Origin: RUG11247 sp045649485
GTDB taxonomy: Bacteria; Bacillota; Clostridia; Christensenellales; Aristaeellaceae
NCBI GenBank assembly: GCA_045649485.1
Contig: JAZRPZ010000004.1
Coordinates: forward strand, 1-64,000
Direction of reading: 5' to 3'
Length of the DNA stretch: 64,000 nucleotides
In this document: positions 51,268 through 60,632 of the stretch, one piece after another
How the letters are laid out: every line of letters starts with the position of its first letter
Numbering within the stretch: the first letter of the stretch is position 1
Program-made: the position numbers and the translations under genes
Notes under the pieces: model-generated
What the model was told of the DNA's origin: nothing
Databases searched by the model: none
The model's input: the letters and a program-made list of their open reading frames with translations, nothing else

Positions 51268-53511
51268 TCAATAGTTCAGTCCGAATCCAAGTTCGTAGTA
51301 ATTACCGGCAGAGTCCCTGTAGGCATATGCCTTTCCGTTTTCGTCCTTCAGGCTATCGGACATGTACTTATCCTTGTCGTAGCCGGGAACATCATTGGGG
51401 CTTGCGCACTTTCCGTTTTCGTCCACAGCAATGACTTCGTCATTTCTGGGAAGTGTAACGGGCAATTTTCCGACAGGCGCGTATTTTCCGAAAATCACTT
51501 CAAGCACAGCGGCAGGGAAGGTATCAAAACCGGCTGTGATCGCATCGCAGCAAGGCTCAACATTGCCCATTAGCCACGGCAGGGTTATATTTACATTGGC
51601 AACTACCTTGCCGCCGTTTGCATGCACCTTTTCGGCGATTTCGGCAATGCGTGCCGCACCAAATACGGTTGTCTCCTGATGGGTCTCGGATGCGGGTCTG
51701 CCTTCATCATCCACATTGCAGACCGTCTTTCCATCGCAGATATCAAGTTCAAGATATCCCCTGGTAGCGCTGAAATATTCGCCGGAAGCGGGAGTTATCA
51801 TAAGCAATGCGACATCCGCCTTTGCCGGGTCATCCACAGTTTCCGCACCCGAAAGCATCTGCCTCAGAGCAGCCGAGGATTTTTCGGAAACATCCTGCTT
51901 CTTTGCAAATGCCTCGGCATATATCTTCACGCCTTTCCTGAGAGGCAGTGTGCCGTCGTTTTTCAAAAGCACCACGCTCTTGCGGTGGGCATTCATAGCA
52001 TTTTCCCAATCTCTGAAATCCGCAACTGCCCAAACAGCCTGCTTCGGGTCTCTGTAGGGATTTTCAAAAATACCAAGCGCAAACATGCTTTCAAGTATAC
52101 GGCTTGCAGCGCGGTCGATGGCAGCATCGTCAAGGGTTATCATTTCCTTCGTGAAGCCCTCGGGAATGTCGTGCTCATCATAATAGCCGTTGGTATTGCG
52201 TGCGTAGGCTTCCTTTGCCGCCGCAACATCCATCATGCCGCTGATAACATCAATGCCTGCATGACGCACTGCAAACGCGATGCGCTCGGAAGTATCGAGC
52301 TTTTCCACACCCCACGCCATGTTGTGGATAATTCCGGTATCCGAATTCAGATATCCCTTAAAGCCCATCTGTCCGCGCAGCAGTTCTTCCATAAATACGC
52401 GGTTGAAGGCAAATCCATAAGGCTGCATCTCAATATTGCTGCCGCATATATCCTGCTGGCTTCCGCTCTTTTCTGCGGCAGGCTTGGCATAATATGGCAT
52501 TATCGATGCAACATTCTTTTCCACCGCAGCCTTAAATGGCGGCAGATGATACTGCAGAAGGCTGTTTTGAGTGGGATAAACATTCCACTGGCCCATCTTG
52601 TAATGAGGATCGAATCCGTTTTCACGGGCGCCGCCGCCTGGGAAATGCTTCACCGTCAACGCTATGCCGTCAGCCGAAACTCCATCTTCCCCGCCCTGTA
52701 TACGCGGCACTATATGTCTCATAATATCCGACGTAAGATCAGGGTCCTCGCCGAAGGTGCCGTAACTGCGCTGCCAGCGTGGATCTGTCAGCAAGTCTGC
52801 CATGTACATATATCCCTTGCGTATACCGACGGCATTCCAATCCCTGCGGATCGCATCCGCCCACTGATCGGCTATCTCCATTGAATCGCCCTGCACGGCA
52901 GCGGCAATACCGAGAGTTCCCGGCCATGTAGGAAATACGCCCGAAGCATCGTTCATACCAAAAACAACTTCACCGTTTTCGTTGCGGGAGTTGGACATTA
53001 TCTGCACAGGTACAAAGCGTTCGCATTCCTCAGCCACAAGCTGCAGCTGATTTATCCAGTCAGCTATCTCATCGGGCTTCGGACTTTCGCGGAATATCAT
53101 ATTGCGCTGAAAAAGCTTCTTTATCGAATCGGTGGTGCCGGGTGCGGTCTGCACGCCGAAAATGGTCTTCATGGTCATGACCGTCTCATCAAGTATGCCG
53201 GTCTCATCGACCTTCACATCAAATGTAGCGCCCATGCGTTCCAGCATAGGATTGGGAAGATTGGCATGCTTGCCCATTCGGCACTGAGCGGTAAACAGCA
53301 AACCTATCTTTTCTTCTGCCGTAAGCAGTTTAACATACTCTTTTGCGCGAACGGCAGGCGAATTGCGCCAGTCATTTACAACAGATATCTCTCCGGAACC
53401 ATCGATATCTTTGAAATATCCGTCTTCGCATTCAATAACATTACGTCCTACAGCCGTAACCACAGGTCCGCAGCTGTTCAGATATTTCCTGATGTTTTCC
53501 GATGCTTTCAT
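51268..53511 (-). CDS. Glycoside hydrolase family 3 enzyme (beta-glucosidase-like)
   Basis: A 747-residue protein without a signal peptide. The N-terminal (alpha/beta)8 domain has KHFPGGGARENGFDPH and the nucleophile region GYLNSDTGII with aspartate. The second domain has RKSVVLLKNDGTLPL and ITLPWLMGNVEP. The family hydrolyses beta-glucosides, xylosides or related oligosaccharides; the sugar is not determined. ATG 53511 is preferred over a GTG at 53520. It is 125 bases after rnz, behind a terminator. Confidence 0.9.
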   Translation of the reverse strand: MKASENIRKYLNSCGPVVTAVGRNVIECEDGYFKDIDGSGEISVVNDWRNSPAVRAKEYVKLLTAEEKIGLLFTAQCRMGKHANLPNPMLERMGATFDVKVDETGILDETVMTMKTIFGVQTAPGTTDSIKKLFQRNMIFRESPKPDEIADWINQLQLVAEECERFVPVQIMSNSRNENGEVVFGMNDASGVFPTWPGTLGIAAAVQGDSMEIADQWADAIRRDWNAVGIRKGYMYMADLLTDPRWQRSYGTFGEDPDLTSDIMRHIVPRIQGGEDGVSADGIALTVKHFPGGGARENGFDPHYKMGQWNVYPTQNSLLQYHLPPFKAAVEKNVASIMPYYAKPAAEKSGSQQDICGSNIEMQPYGFAFNRVFMEELLRGQMGFKGYLNSDTGIIHNMAWGVEKLDTSERIAFAVRHAGIDVISGMMDVAAAKEAYARNTNGYYDEHDIPEGFTKEMITLDDAAIDRAASRILESMFALGIFENPYRDPKQAVWAVADFRDWENAMNAHRKSVVLLKNDGTLPLRKGVKIYAEAFAKKQDVSEKSSAALRQMLSGAETVDDPAKADVALLMITPASGEYFSATRGYLELDICDGKTVCNVDDEGRPASETHQETTVFGAARIAEIAEKVHANGGKVVANVNITLPWLMGNVEPCCDAITAGFDTFPAAVLEVIFGKYAPVGKLPVTLPRNDEVIAVDENGKCASPNDVPGYDKDKYMSDSLKDENGKAYAYRDSAGNYYELGFGLNY

Positions 53512-53598
53512 ATCATACACACCCTTCAGAGCATCTTTCCCATATTATAACACACATCATCGTACAAAATTTCAAACATCACAGATTATTTTATACAG

Positions 53599-53635
53599 AA
53601 AACAGGCGGCAGCAATCAGTCTGTCGCCTGTTTTT
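53599..53635 (-). terminator. Terminator of rnz
   Basis: AAAACAGGCG/CGCCTGTTTT arms (53599-53608/53625-53634) with T-rich ends; on the minus strand it separates rnz from the GH3 gene. Confidence 0.75.
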
Positions 53636-53636
53636 A

Positions 53637-54536
53637 TCAATCCGCAAATTGCAGTCTGGCAAACATACCATCGGAACAGATGACCGTTTCAGAAAAAATC
53701 TCTTTCAATTCTTCTTCAAACAGTTCGGGCTCCGGAGTAGCCGGACTATAATGAGTGAGCCACAGCTGCTTTGCATTTGTCTTTTTTGCTATCTCCGCAG
53801 CTTCCTGCATCATCATGTGTCCGCTTATACGGGCACGTTCCTGTTTATCGTGCTCTCCGAACATGCCTTCAAGTATAAGCAGATCCGCATCCGCTGCATA
53901 TTTCTCAATGGCCGGTACAGGTCTTGTGTCAGTGGCATAAACAAGTTTCAACCCTTTCCGCGGTGCACCCAGCACGTCTTCGGGAGTGAAACCGTCTGCC
54001 GATTCACCCTTCTGCAGCCTGCCCCACAGATTAACCGGTATTCCCTTGGTCTTTGCTTTCTCAGGATCAAATCTCCCCGTTCGTTTAAGTTCGATATGAT
54101 ACCCCAAACAAGCCATTCCGTGATTCACCGGAAACACATCCGCGTCAAGACCCGCACATTCGAAATGAGCTTCATTTTCCATTCCGAATTCATGGTAAAC
54201 TATTTCAAACGGCAGCTCCGGCACTATTACACGCAGCCCGGAGACTATCCTTTCAAGACCCAACGGTCCATACATATGAAGCGGCTCTGTACGCCCTTCG
54301 TTTCCCAAGGTAAGCAGCAAGCCGGGCAAACCGCTTATATGATCGGCATGAAAATGAGTGATCAATACCGCTTCTATGGGTTTGAACCGCTGCGCCGCCT
54401 GCCGCATGGCTATCTGCGTTCCTTCGCCGCAATCTATAAGCAGCGCTCGACTGCCGGTGCGCACATAAAGCGAGGTAAGTGCTCTTCCGGGCAAAGGCAT
54501 CATTCCGCCTGTGCCCAGCAGGCAAACATCTATCAT
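53637..54536 (-). CDS. rnz: Ribonuclease Z
   Basis: A 299-residue metallo-beta-lactamase-fold endonuclease that trims the 3' ends of tRNA precursors. It carries the histidine motif HFHADH (61-66), LIDCGEGTQ, HGMACLGY, ATDTRPVP and SGHMMMQEAAE. Length fits the short bacterial form. ATG 54536 starts the conserved IDVCLLGTGG segment. The gene has its own upstream -10 element at 54597-54602. Confidence 0.92.
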   Translation of the reverse strand: MIDVCLLGTGGMMPLPGRALTSLYVRTGSRALLIDCGEGTQIAMRQAAQRFKPIEAVLITHFHADHISGLPGLLLTLGNEGRTEPLHMYGPLGLERIVSGLRVIVPELPFEIVYHEFGMENEAHFECAGLDADVFPVNHGMACLGYHIELKRTGRFDPEKAKTKGIPVNLWGRLQKGESADGFTPEDVLGAPRKGLKLVYATDTRPVPAIEKYAADADLLILEGMFGEHDKQERARISGHMMMQEAAEIAKKTNAKQLWLTHYSPATPEPELFEEELKEIFSETVICSDGMFARLQFAD

Positions 54537-54596
54537 ATACGTCACATCCTTTACATCGAAAACTGCCCAGTATCATCGTTAAATCATATCATTTTT

Positions 54597-54602
54597 ATTA
54601 TA
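54597..54602 (-). promoter_or_regulatory. Possible extended -10 promoter of rnz
   Basis: TATAAT preceded by TGG on the minus strand (extended -10); no good -35 is visible. Confidence 0.45.
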
Positions 54603-54896
54603 CCACATCGCCTGCAGGTTCGCCACTCCTTAATAAAACTCAATCAGTGCAGCATCAAAACTGATCCTATGTTCATGTGCATCTCCGTATTTCCTGCGCT
54701 GCTTTTATATTTTCTGCCGTAGTCTGCGCTTGGCACAAATGAAATCCGCTGTATTTGCGAACACTTCTTTCCGCTTATGAATAAGCCGTACAACCCACGG
54801 CGATATTTTTGCAGCGACAGGTATCGAACACACGATGTTGTTTACTGCATGATCGCGGAGATATAGTGTTTTATCCTATAAATTCACCGTACAGAC
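54603..54896. other. Intergenic stretch without a recognised gene
   Basis: About 290 bases between rnz and the phosphodiesterase terminator. Short frames exist on both strands, but none has a ribosome site or a recognisable product, and no clear repeat was seen. Confidence 0.5.
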
Positions 54897-54929
54897 AAAA
54901 ACAGACTGCGTTTGGTCGGCAGTCTGTTT
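54897..54929 (-). terminator. Terminator of the phosphodiesterase-like gene
   Basis: AAACAGACTGC/GCAGTCTGTTT arms (54898-54908/54919-54929) with a T-run on the minus strand. Confidence 0.85.
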
Positions 54930-54941
54930 CGTTTGTATCTG

Positions 54942-55742
54942 TCAGAAAGTTCCAAAGAAATGCAGTATGTTCATATCCTCAGTCTGCTTACTGCCGTGTG
55001 AACCGCGGCCTCCCATCACAAGGTGCTGACCGTGGTCGGGAGAATAAGTCAGCAGAGTCTTATGAGGTTTTTCCCAGTCACGTATGGCATCGGCTATTTT
55101 CTGGAATCCTTCTGCCTCAAGGGAAATGGCGTTGAGACCCTGCTTGGATTCGGGACCGAAAGCATGGGCGGCGTTATCATAATCAAAGGTATGGATACTG
55201 ATAACATCGTATTTGTCTTCCTTTATAAGCCTGAGCGCAGTCTCCTGTACGTCAACCGCGCTGTTTTCGCATTCGAAATAATCAAGTTCTCTGCCCTTGA
55301 ATATATGCACAAACGTAGAATCCTTCTGCGCCACAATAGCAACCTTTTTGCCGAGGCGGATCAGTACGTCAAACAGTGTATCGCAGGTAAGCTGCGGGCG
55401 GTCATATGTCTTGATGCCGTGTCCCTCGGGCTCCATGCCTGTGTACATAGTGGCATGGGCAACGGGAGTAACGGATTCCACCGTGCTGATAAAAGGTATT
55501 GCCATGGAAGTATTGGCATATACGGGAGCAAACAGACTGGTGTACTGCTGCCATATGTACTGGCCTACCGCATCCGCATGATAAAGCACTGCGCGGTCAG
55601 CCGTGCCGCTCATACGCTGCTTAAGAATATATGATACCCAATCGATACCGGGAGCATAGTTATCCGGAAGTTCAATGCCCATGCAGTCCGCTACAATGCC
55701 TGCAAAATGCTTCAGGCTATAGGAATTGTAATATTCTGCCAT
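54942..55742 (-). CDS. Alkaline phosphatase superfamily protein (type I phosphodiesterase-like)
   Basis: A 266-residue enzyme. It shows VESVTPVAHATMYTGMEPEGHG (nucleophile Thr region), SIHTFDYDNAAHAFGPES and YSPDHGQHLV with RGSHG, the metal ligands of nucleotide pyrophosphatase/phosphodiesterases, though it is shorter than most. It is cytoplasmic, without a signal peptide. The substrate is unknown. It follows glycerate kinase by 14 bases, so co-transcription is expected. Confidence 0.82.
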   Translation of the reverse strand: MAEYYNSYSLKHFAGIVADCMGIELPDNYAPGIDWVSYILKQRMSGTADRAVLYHADAVGQYIWQQYTSLFAPVYANTSMAIPFISTVESVTPVAHATMYTGMEPEGHGIKTYDRPQLTCDTLFDVLIRLGKKVAIVAQKDSTFVHIFKGRELDYFECENSAVDVQETALRLIKEDKYDVISIHTFDYDNAAHAFGPESKQGLNAISLEAEGFQKIADAIRDWEKPHKTLLTYSPDHGQHLVMGGRGSHGSKQTEDMNILHFFGTF

Positions 55743-55756
55743 ATTATTATCCTCCT

Positions 55757-56995
55757 TTATTCCGCTCTTATGAGAGCCACCGCAACATCATTTACGTTTG
55801 TGCCGGTGGGCCCGGTAATAATAAGTCCATCCACTGCTTTCAGCGCATGGTAGGCATCGTTTTCTTTGAGCACATCAAATACTTCGAGTCCCTTTTCGCG
55901 CAGTTCCGAAACAGTGTATCCATCGGAATATCCGCCTGCAGCATCCGTAGGACCGTCGGTGCCGTCACTGCCCACGCTGAATACCGCTGCGTTATACATA
56001 CCCACAATGCCGGCCGACGCCGCAAGTGCAAGCTCCTGATTTCTTCCGCCCTTGCCTTTGCCCGTAAGCTGTACCACCGTTTCACCGCCGGCTATGAATG
56101 CAATATTCTTTCCGGAATCGGCATGAGTTTTAATAACCGATGCAAGGAAGCTTCCTGCTTCCTTTGCCTGACAGCACAGCCTGTCGGTAAGCACAACAGG
56201 CTCATACCCCAATTCGCGGCATGCTGCGGCAGCTGCAGTACAAAGCTCACGCACGGAACCGGTTATCTGTGTTTCAACATTATCAAGGCATTTGGGCGTT
56301 TCCTTTTTCAGCAGTTCCCGCACTTCATCAGAAAGCTTAAGTGAATACTTCTCCGCTATCGTCACCGCCTGTGCGCAGGTGCTTGAATCGGGATATGCGG
56401 GACCTGATGCTATCATATCCAGCGGATCACCGATAATATCCGAAAGCACTATTGAAAACACCTTTGCCGGAGCGCATATCTGAGCAAAACGGCCGCCCTT
56501 TACCGCAGAAAGACGCTTGCGTATGGTGTTTATCTCCACGATATCTGCGCCGCATGCCAGCAGCTGAGAAGTGATATCCTGCAGCACTTCGCCTTCTACG
56601 AGCGGCTTTTCGAACAGTGCGCTGCCGCCGCCGGAAAGCAGAAAAAGCACGGTGTCATTCTCCGTAAGTCCGCTTACAAGGTCTATCGCAGCCTGTGTAC
56701 CCGCATAGGAATTCTCATCCGGCACGGGATGACCCGCTTCACGGCAATCATAATTCGCAATGGGGCCCATTACGTGGTCATATTTCGTTACCACCACACC
56801 CGCATCTATACGGGCTCCGAGGCAGGAATCTGCTGCTTTCGCCATTTGCCATGCAGCCTTGCCGGCAGCCACGAGCACTACCCTTCCCGGGAACTCTTTC
56901 CCGGCAAGAGCTCTTGCCACGGCCTCATCAGGCTTCACCGCATTTATGGATCTGTTTACTATATTATCCGCATGTTCGCGCAGAAGTTTATTCAT
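55757..56995 (-). CDS. Glycerate 2-kinase (GckA/TtuD type)
   Basis: A 412-residue protein with the DUF4147/MOFRL architecture: VLVAAGKAAWQMAKA, LFLLSGGGSALFEKP, NTIRKRLSAVKGGRFA and the C-terminal GGETVVQLTGKGKGGRNQE, SDGTDGPTDAAGG and GPTGTNVND motifs. Members phosphorylate D-glycerate to 2-phosphoglycerate. It would feed glycerate from sugar-acid breakdown to glycolysis. GAAGGAAGAGG precedes the ATG. Confidence 0.92.
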   Translation of the reverse strand: MNKLLREHADNIVNRSINAVKPDEAVARALAGKEFPGRVVLVAAGKAAWQMAKAADSCLGARIDAGVVVTKYDHVMGPIANYDCREAGHPVPDENSYAGTQAAIDLVSGLTENDTVLFLLSGGGSALFEKPLVEGEVLQDITSQLLACGADIVEINTIRKRLSAVKGGRFAQICAPAKVFSIVLSDIIGDPLDMIASGPAYPDSSTCAQAVTIAEKYSLKLSDEVRELLKKETPKCLDNVETQITGSVRELCTAAAAACRELGYEPVVLTDRLCCQAKEAGSFLASVIKTHADSGKNIAFIAGGETVVQLTGKGKGGRNQELALAASAGIVGMYNAAVFSVGSDGTDGPTDAAGGYSDGYTVSELREKGLEVFDVLKENDAYHALKAVDGLIITGPTGTNVNDVAVALIRAE

Positions 56996-57036
56996 AATCC
57001 TCTTCCTTCATACAGGTAGATTTATAACACACCCAA

Positions 57037-57065
57037 ATTATACCGCTTTCCATTAGCTCATTCAA
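57037..57065 (-). promoter_or_regulatory. Promoter of glycerate kinase
   Basis: TTGAAT (57060-57065) and TATAAT (57037-57042) with 17-base spacing on the minus strand. Confidence 0.8.
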
Positions 57066-57069
57066 GTAT

Positions 57070-57100
57070 AAAAACAGACTGCCGTTAAAACGACAGCCTG
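57070..57100 (-). terminator. Terminator of mntP
   Basis: A 12-bp stem with G-U pairs followed by TTTTTA on the minus strand, between mntP and the glycerate kinase promoter. Confidence 0.75.
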
Positions 57101-57116
57101 CATTGTTATATGTATA

Positions 57117-57704
57117 TCAGAAGAAGCTGGTAATGAATATCTCAAGACCGATAATGATGAGAATTGCACCGCCCAGAATTCCTGCCTTGCCTGCCAGCCT
57201 GGTGCCTGCCTTACGGCCGATCATTACGCCGCCTACGCAGATAACAAAAGTAACGGCAGCGATAACGGCAGCTGCAATGATTGCGCTGACGATATCATAT
57301 TCTGCGATGGTGAAACCTACGGAAAGCGCATCAATGGAGGTGGCAATGCCCTGTACAAGCAGCGCGGTGATACCTACGCCGGGCTTCTCGCAGGGATCTT
57401 CTCCCCTGCTTTTGATGCCTTCGATGAGCATCTTACCGCCGATAAAACCAAGCAGCAGCAGAGCGATCCAAGGAATAAGCTTTTCGAAAGACTGAAAATA
57501 CTGCACGATAGTGTGGATACAGATCCAGCCGATCATGGGCATAAGCGCCTGGAAGAAAGCAAACATACCCGCGATTCCGCACATCTTGCGGCTGCGCATG
57601 CAGGGCTCGTTGAGTCCGTTTGCCAGAGAAACAGAAAATGCGTCCATTGCCAGACCAACGCCAAGCAGTATGTTGGTAATAAAGAAATTCACTCCAAGAG
57701 TCAT
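57117..57704 (-). CDS. mntP: Manganese efflux pump MntP
   Basis: A 195-residue membrane protein with six hydrophobic segments and the paired MntP motifs AMDAFSVSLANG and SIDALSVGF, whose aspartates bind Mn2+. It exports manganese. The yybP-ykoY riboswitch upstream matches its role. CGGAGG lies 8 bases ahead of the ATG. Confidence 0.95.
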   Translation of the reverse strand: MTLGVNFFITNILLGVGLAMDAFSVSLANGLNEPCMRSRKMCGIAGMFAFFQALMPMIGWICIHTIVQYFQSFEKLIPWIALLLLGFIGGKMLIEGIKSRGEDPCEKPGVGITALLVQGIATSIDALSVGFTIAEYDIVSAIIAAAVIAAVTFVICVGGVMIGRKAGTRLAGKAGILGGAILIIIGLEIFITSFF

Positions 57705-57745
57705 AACAAGATCCTCCGATCAGCATATTGCAGTTTCGCAGATAT

Positions 57746-57868
57746 AAAAAAAACAGACTCCATGTATATCCATTTAAGGTTACACATGAGTCTCGCAATT
57801 TGAAGCAAGCCAGACCTTACGGTCAGTATGTTGACTTGCTACGCTAAAAGCGCTCGCTACTCCCTCAG
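57746..57868 (-). promoter_or_regulatory. yybP-ykoY manganese riboswitch upstream of mntP
   Basis: On the minus strand the leader has CTGAGGGAGTAGC at its start, a middle hairpin CTGACCGTAAGGTC, and GCGAGACTC closing it, the conserved ends of yybP-ykoY aptamers (57787-57868). A terminator follows (AGACTCATGT pairing with ACATG-AGTCT with one bulge, then eight Ts ending at 57746). Mn2+ binding is expected to prevent termination and allow mntP expression. Confidence 0.9.
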
Positions 57869-57875
57869 CACGGTT

Positions 57876-57904
57876 ATTATAGCATACCGTATACATACAG
57901 ACAA
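57876..57904 (-). promoter_or_regulatory. Promoter of the riboswitch-mntP transcript
   Basis: TTGTCT (57899-57904) and TATAAT (57876-57881) with 17-base spacing on the minus strand. Confidence 0.8.
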
Positions 57905-57922
57905 GTTATGTTTATGATATAC

Positions 57923-57957
57923 AAAAAGCCGTCCGTTTTGACAGCGGACGGCTTTTT
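57923..57957 (-). terminator. Terminator of the MalK-like ATPase gene
   Basis: A 13-bp stem (57923-57935/57945-57957) with A/T flanks. Confidence 0.9.
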
Positions 57958-57969
57958 ACAGAACAAATA

Positions 57970-59049
57970 TCAGAAGAGGATGTTCTCTCCGGTAGCTGCA
58001 TCAAAGAGATACAGCTTATTGGCCTCAACCGCAACCTTTATCTCATCGCCTGCGGCAGCGCGGCAATCGGCCACAAACGCCTTCACAGTATCACCGATGC
58101 CGTTAACTTTGAGCTTAAGTACACAGCCTGCAGCGGTATTTACAACACCGGCTACTACAGCATCCAGGCAAGAACCGGGATTTTCAGCCACAAATTCAGC
58201 ATCTGCGGAGATATTCACGGGACGGATGCCTACGAATACTTCCTTTCCGATATAGATATCGCTCTTCAGCTTCTTTACGGTAAGGTCGGGCACACGCAGT
58301 GCGGTTTCTCCGGAAACGACGAACATCCTGCCATCGCGGGGAGTCAGCTTAGCGCGGATGATATTCATGTTCATTGCGGCAACGGCAGCGTTTGCGGGAG
58401 AGACGCAGATATCGCCGGCAGCGCCATCCTGCAGCACTTTTCCGTTTGCCATCACGATGGTACGTGCGCCAACGGAAACAGCCTTTTCGGCATCAGCAAC
58501 TGCGGCAACAACTGCAGCATTCTTCTCATTTGCGATATTGCTGATGATGCCGCAAACCTTTTCGGCGGTTTCGGCGTCAAGACCGGCAAAGGGTTCATCA
58601 AACAGATATACGCCTGCATCACATGCTGCAGCCCTGCCGATAACGGCAAGCTTCAGCTGGGCGGCGGAAATGTCACACAGTTTGCTGTTCAGTATTCCCT
58701 CAATACCCAGCTTTCCGGCAGCCTTGCGGGCACGGTCTTCAGCGTCTTTTGCACCGAGACGTTTTGCATCTGCCATCATGCACTTCAGAACGGTCATTCT
58801 GGGGCTTAGGTCAAATTCACGGGCGGTAATGACCGCGCTGCGCTTCTTTGCAGCGATCTTGGTGACATTCTGATCACCGAAATAAATTTCTCCGGAAGCG
58901 ACCTTTTCGGTACCTGCAGCCGCGCGCAGCAGCGCAGACATGCCGCAATCGGCAGCGCCGGTGATTACGGTAAGTTCACCGGACGCGAATTCGATGGTAA
59001 TATCCTTGAGCCATGCGGTATTTATATTTTTCACAGAAAGCTTTGCCAT
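57970..59049 (-). CDS. MalK/UgpC-like ABC ATPase with degenerate nucleotide-binding motifs
   Basis: A 359-residue protein with the full MalK layout, an ABC ATPase domain (1-about 230) plus a C-terminal TOBE/MalK regulatory domain. The catalytic motifs have been lost: Walker A reads GAADCGMS (31-38), with methionine at the essential lysine; the Q-loop glutamine is replaced (SAVITAREF); the signature LSGGQ is DISAAQ (126-131); and the H-loop histidine is missing (VAAVADAEKA). Only Walker B (VYLFDEPFAGLDA) is intact. The reading frame is undamaged and has a GGAGT site, so it is a maintained pseudo-ATPase rather than a decayed gene. Confidence 0.85.
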   Translation of the reverse strand: MAKLSVKNINTAWLKDITIEFASGELTVITGAADCGMSALLRAAAGTEKVASGEIYFGDQNVTKIAAKKRSAVITAREFDLSPRMTVLKCMMADAKRLGAKDAEDRARKAAGKLGIEGILNSKLCDISAAQLKLAVIGRAAACDAGVYLFDEPFAGLDAETAEKVCGIISNIANEKNAAVVAAVADAEKAVSVGARTIVMANGKVLQDGAAGDICVSPANAAVAAMNMNIIRAKLTPRDGRMFVVSGETALRVPDLTVKKLKSDIYIGKEVFVGIRPVNISADAEFVAENPGSCLDAVVAGVVNTAAGCVLKLKVNGIGDTVKAFVADCRAAAGDEIKVAVEANKLYLFDAATGENILF

Positions 59050-59085
59050 ATAAAAACACTCCGAATGTATTTTTCCAATATTAAC

Positions 59086-59114
59086 AGTTTAACAAAATAA
59101 TCAAAGAAAATCAA
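59086..59114 (-). promoter_or_regulatory. Possible promoter of the MalK-like gene
   Basis: TTGATT (59109-59114) and TAAACT (59086-59091) with 17-base spacing on the minus strand. Confidence 0.55.
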
Positions 59115-59128
59115 GTATACAGGTTATC

Positions 59129-60520
59129 TTAGCCGTTCCTAACCTCAGGCGCATAACCCATAACGCTTATTCTGCGCTTCAGCCAGTTGCCGCGCAGGTA
59201 ATAAATGATGAATACGCAGGAGGTTATGCTCCAGGTGATCGCATAGGAATATGCCACATAATTGATGGGCAATCCGAAATGCTTGCACAGCGGCACATAG
59301 ATCATTCTGAGAAGACAGGTGCATACGGCTGTGATTATTACAGGCTTTACGGAATCGCCGGTGCCGCGGATAGTACCGGAAAGGATTTCCACGGTCACGT
59401 AAGTCACATAGAAGGGGCTTATTGCCCAGATTATCTGCTGACCGATATCAAGCACTTCTTTGTCGGTAACGAAAAGACCCATAATCTGCCTGCCGAATAT
59501 GCATATCAGAATACTCAGCGTAGCAATGGTGCCTATTGCCATCATCAGGCATACGCGGCAGCTGCGGCGCATTCTGTCATAGCGCTGCGCACCGAAATTC
59601 TGACCTACGAAGGTAGTAATGGCAGTACCGAAAGCGCCCATTACCAGCCAGATAATACCGTCCATTCTGCCCATGGTAGTCCATGCGGCAACGGAAGTCT
59701 CACCGTAGGAATTTATCGCGGACTGGATTATAATGTTGGAAGATGCGTACATAACAGACTGCAGACCCGCAGGAATACCTATCTTGAGAATATCGCCGAG
59801 GATATTTTTCTCAATGCGCACTTCCTTTATTACAAGCTTACTGGAATCGATCCTGCGCATCAGGCATGCAACCACCATTACAGCACTTATTGCCTGAGAA
59901 AGCACAGTCGCGACAGCAGCACCCACAACGCCCAGTTTCCATACCGCAACAAACAGCAGATCGAGGAATATATTCACGAAGCATCCGATTATCAGGAAAT
60001 ACAGCGGTCTGCGTGAATCGCCCAGCGCACGGAGTATACCGGCGCCGATATTATATACCACGGAGAATACCATGCCGCTCATGAATATCCTGAGATACGC
60101 CAGTGCATCATCAAATATACTCTCGGGCACGTTTATAAGGCGCATCATCGCAGGTGCGAGAGTTGTACCCAGCGCAGTTATTGCAAGACCGCCCGCAATA
60201 GCCAGCGCAATGCCAGTATGTACGGCATCATGTATACCCTTGCGGTTCTGGGCGCCGCAATACTGCGCCAGTATTACGGTAGCACCCGAAGCAAGTCCTA
60301 CAAAGAAGCCGAACAGCAGATTTACAAAGCTGGAAGTCGAACCGACCGCCGCCAGCGCGGATGTGCCGGCAAAACGACCTACGATCATTGTATCCGCAGT
60401 GTTATACATCTGCTGGAAGAACGAACCCAGCATGATGGGGAAAAAGAACAGAAGCAGCTGTTTCCAGATAACGCCCTCGGTTATAGCATTTCCTGTAACG
60501 CCCTTTGTGCGCTCAGCCAT
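59129..60520 (-). CDS. MATE family efflux transporter (2)
   Basis: A 463-residue MATE transporter of 12 segments, in a different subgroup from the copy at 48762: PIMLGSFFQQMYNTADTMIVGRFAG, then GIPAGLQSVMYASSNIIIQ and FVGQNFGAQRYDR. Its drug or metabolite substrate is unknown. AAGGGAG precedes the ATG. It is convergent with nothing and reads toward the MalK-like gene, which has its own promoter. Confidence 0.92.
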   Translation of the reverse strand: MAERTKGVTGNAITEGVIWKQLLLFFFPIMLGSFFQQMYNTADTMIVGRFAGTSALAAVGSTSSFVNLLFGFFVGLASGATVILAQYCGAQNRKGIHDAVHTGIALAIAGGLAITALGTTLAPAMMRLINVPESIFDDALAYLRIFMSGMVFSVVYNIGAGILRALGDSRRPLYFLIIGCFVNIFLDLLFVAVWKLGVVGAAVATVLSQAISAVMVVACLMRRIDSSKLVIKEVRIEKNILGDILKIGIPAGLQSVMYASSNIIIQSAINSYGETSVAAWTTMGRMDGIIWLVMGAFGTAITTFVGQNFGAQRYDRMRRSCRVCLMMAIGTIATLSILICIFGRQIMGLFVTDKEVLDIGQQIIWAISPFYVTYVTVEILSGTIRGTGDSVKPVIITAVCTCLLRMIYVPLCKHFGLPINYVAYSYAITWSITSCVFIIYYLRGNWLKRRISVMGYAPEVRNG

Positions 60521-60632
60521 ATAAGCATCTCCCTTGTAACAGTTCTTTTTTCAGTATATCATCAGATGATGAATAATTCTACAATTATATATAAAAAAAC
60601 AGCGCCCACAGGCACTGTGCTTCGTATAGATT

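Noticed and set aside
57970..59049. MalK-like ATPase as a frameshifted pseudogene
   Set aside because: The frame is complete with a ribosome site and normal length; only active-site residues have changed.
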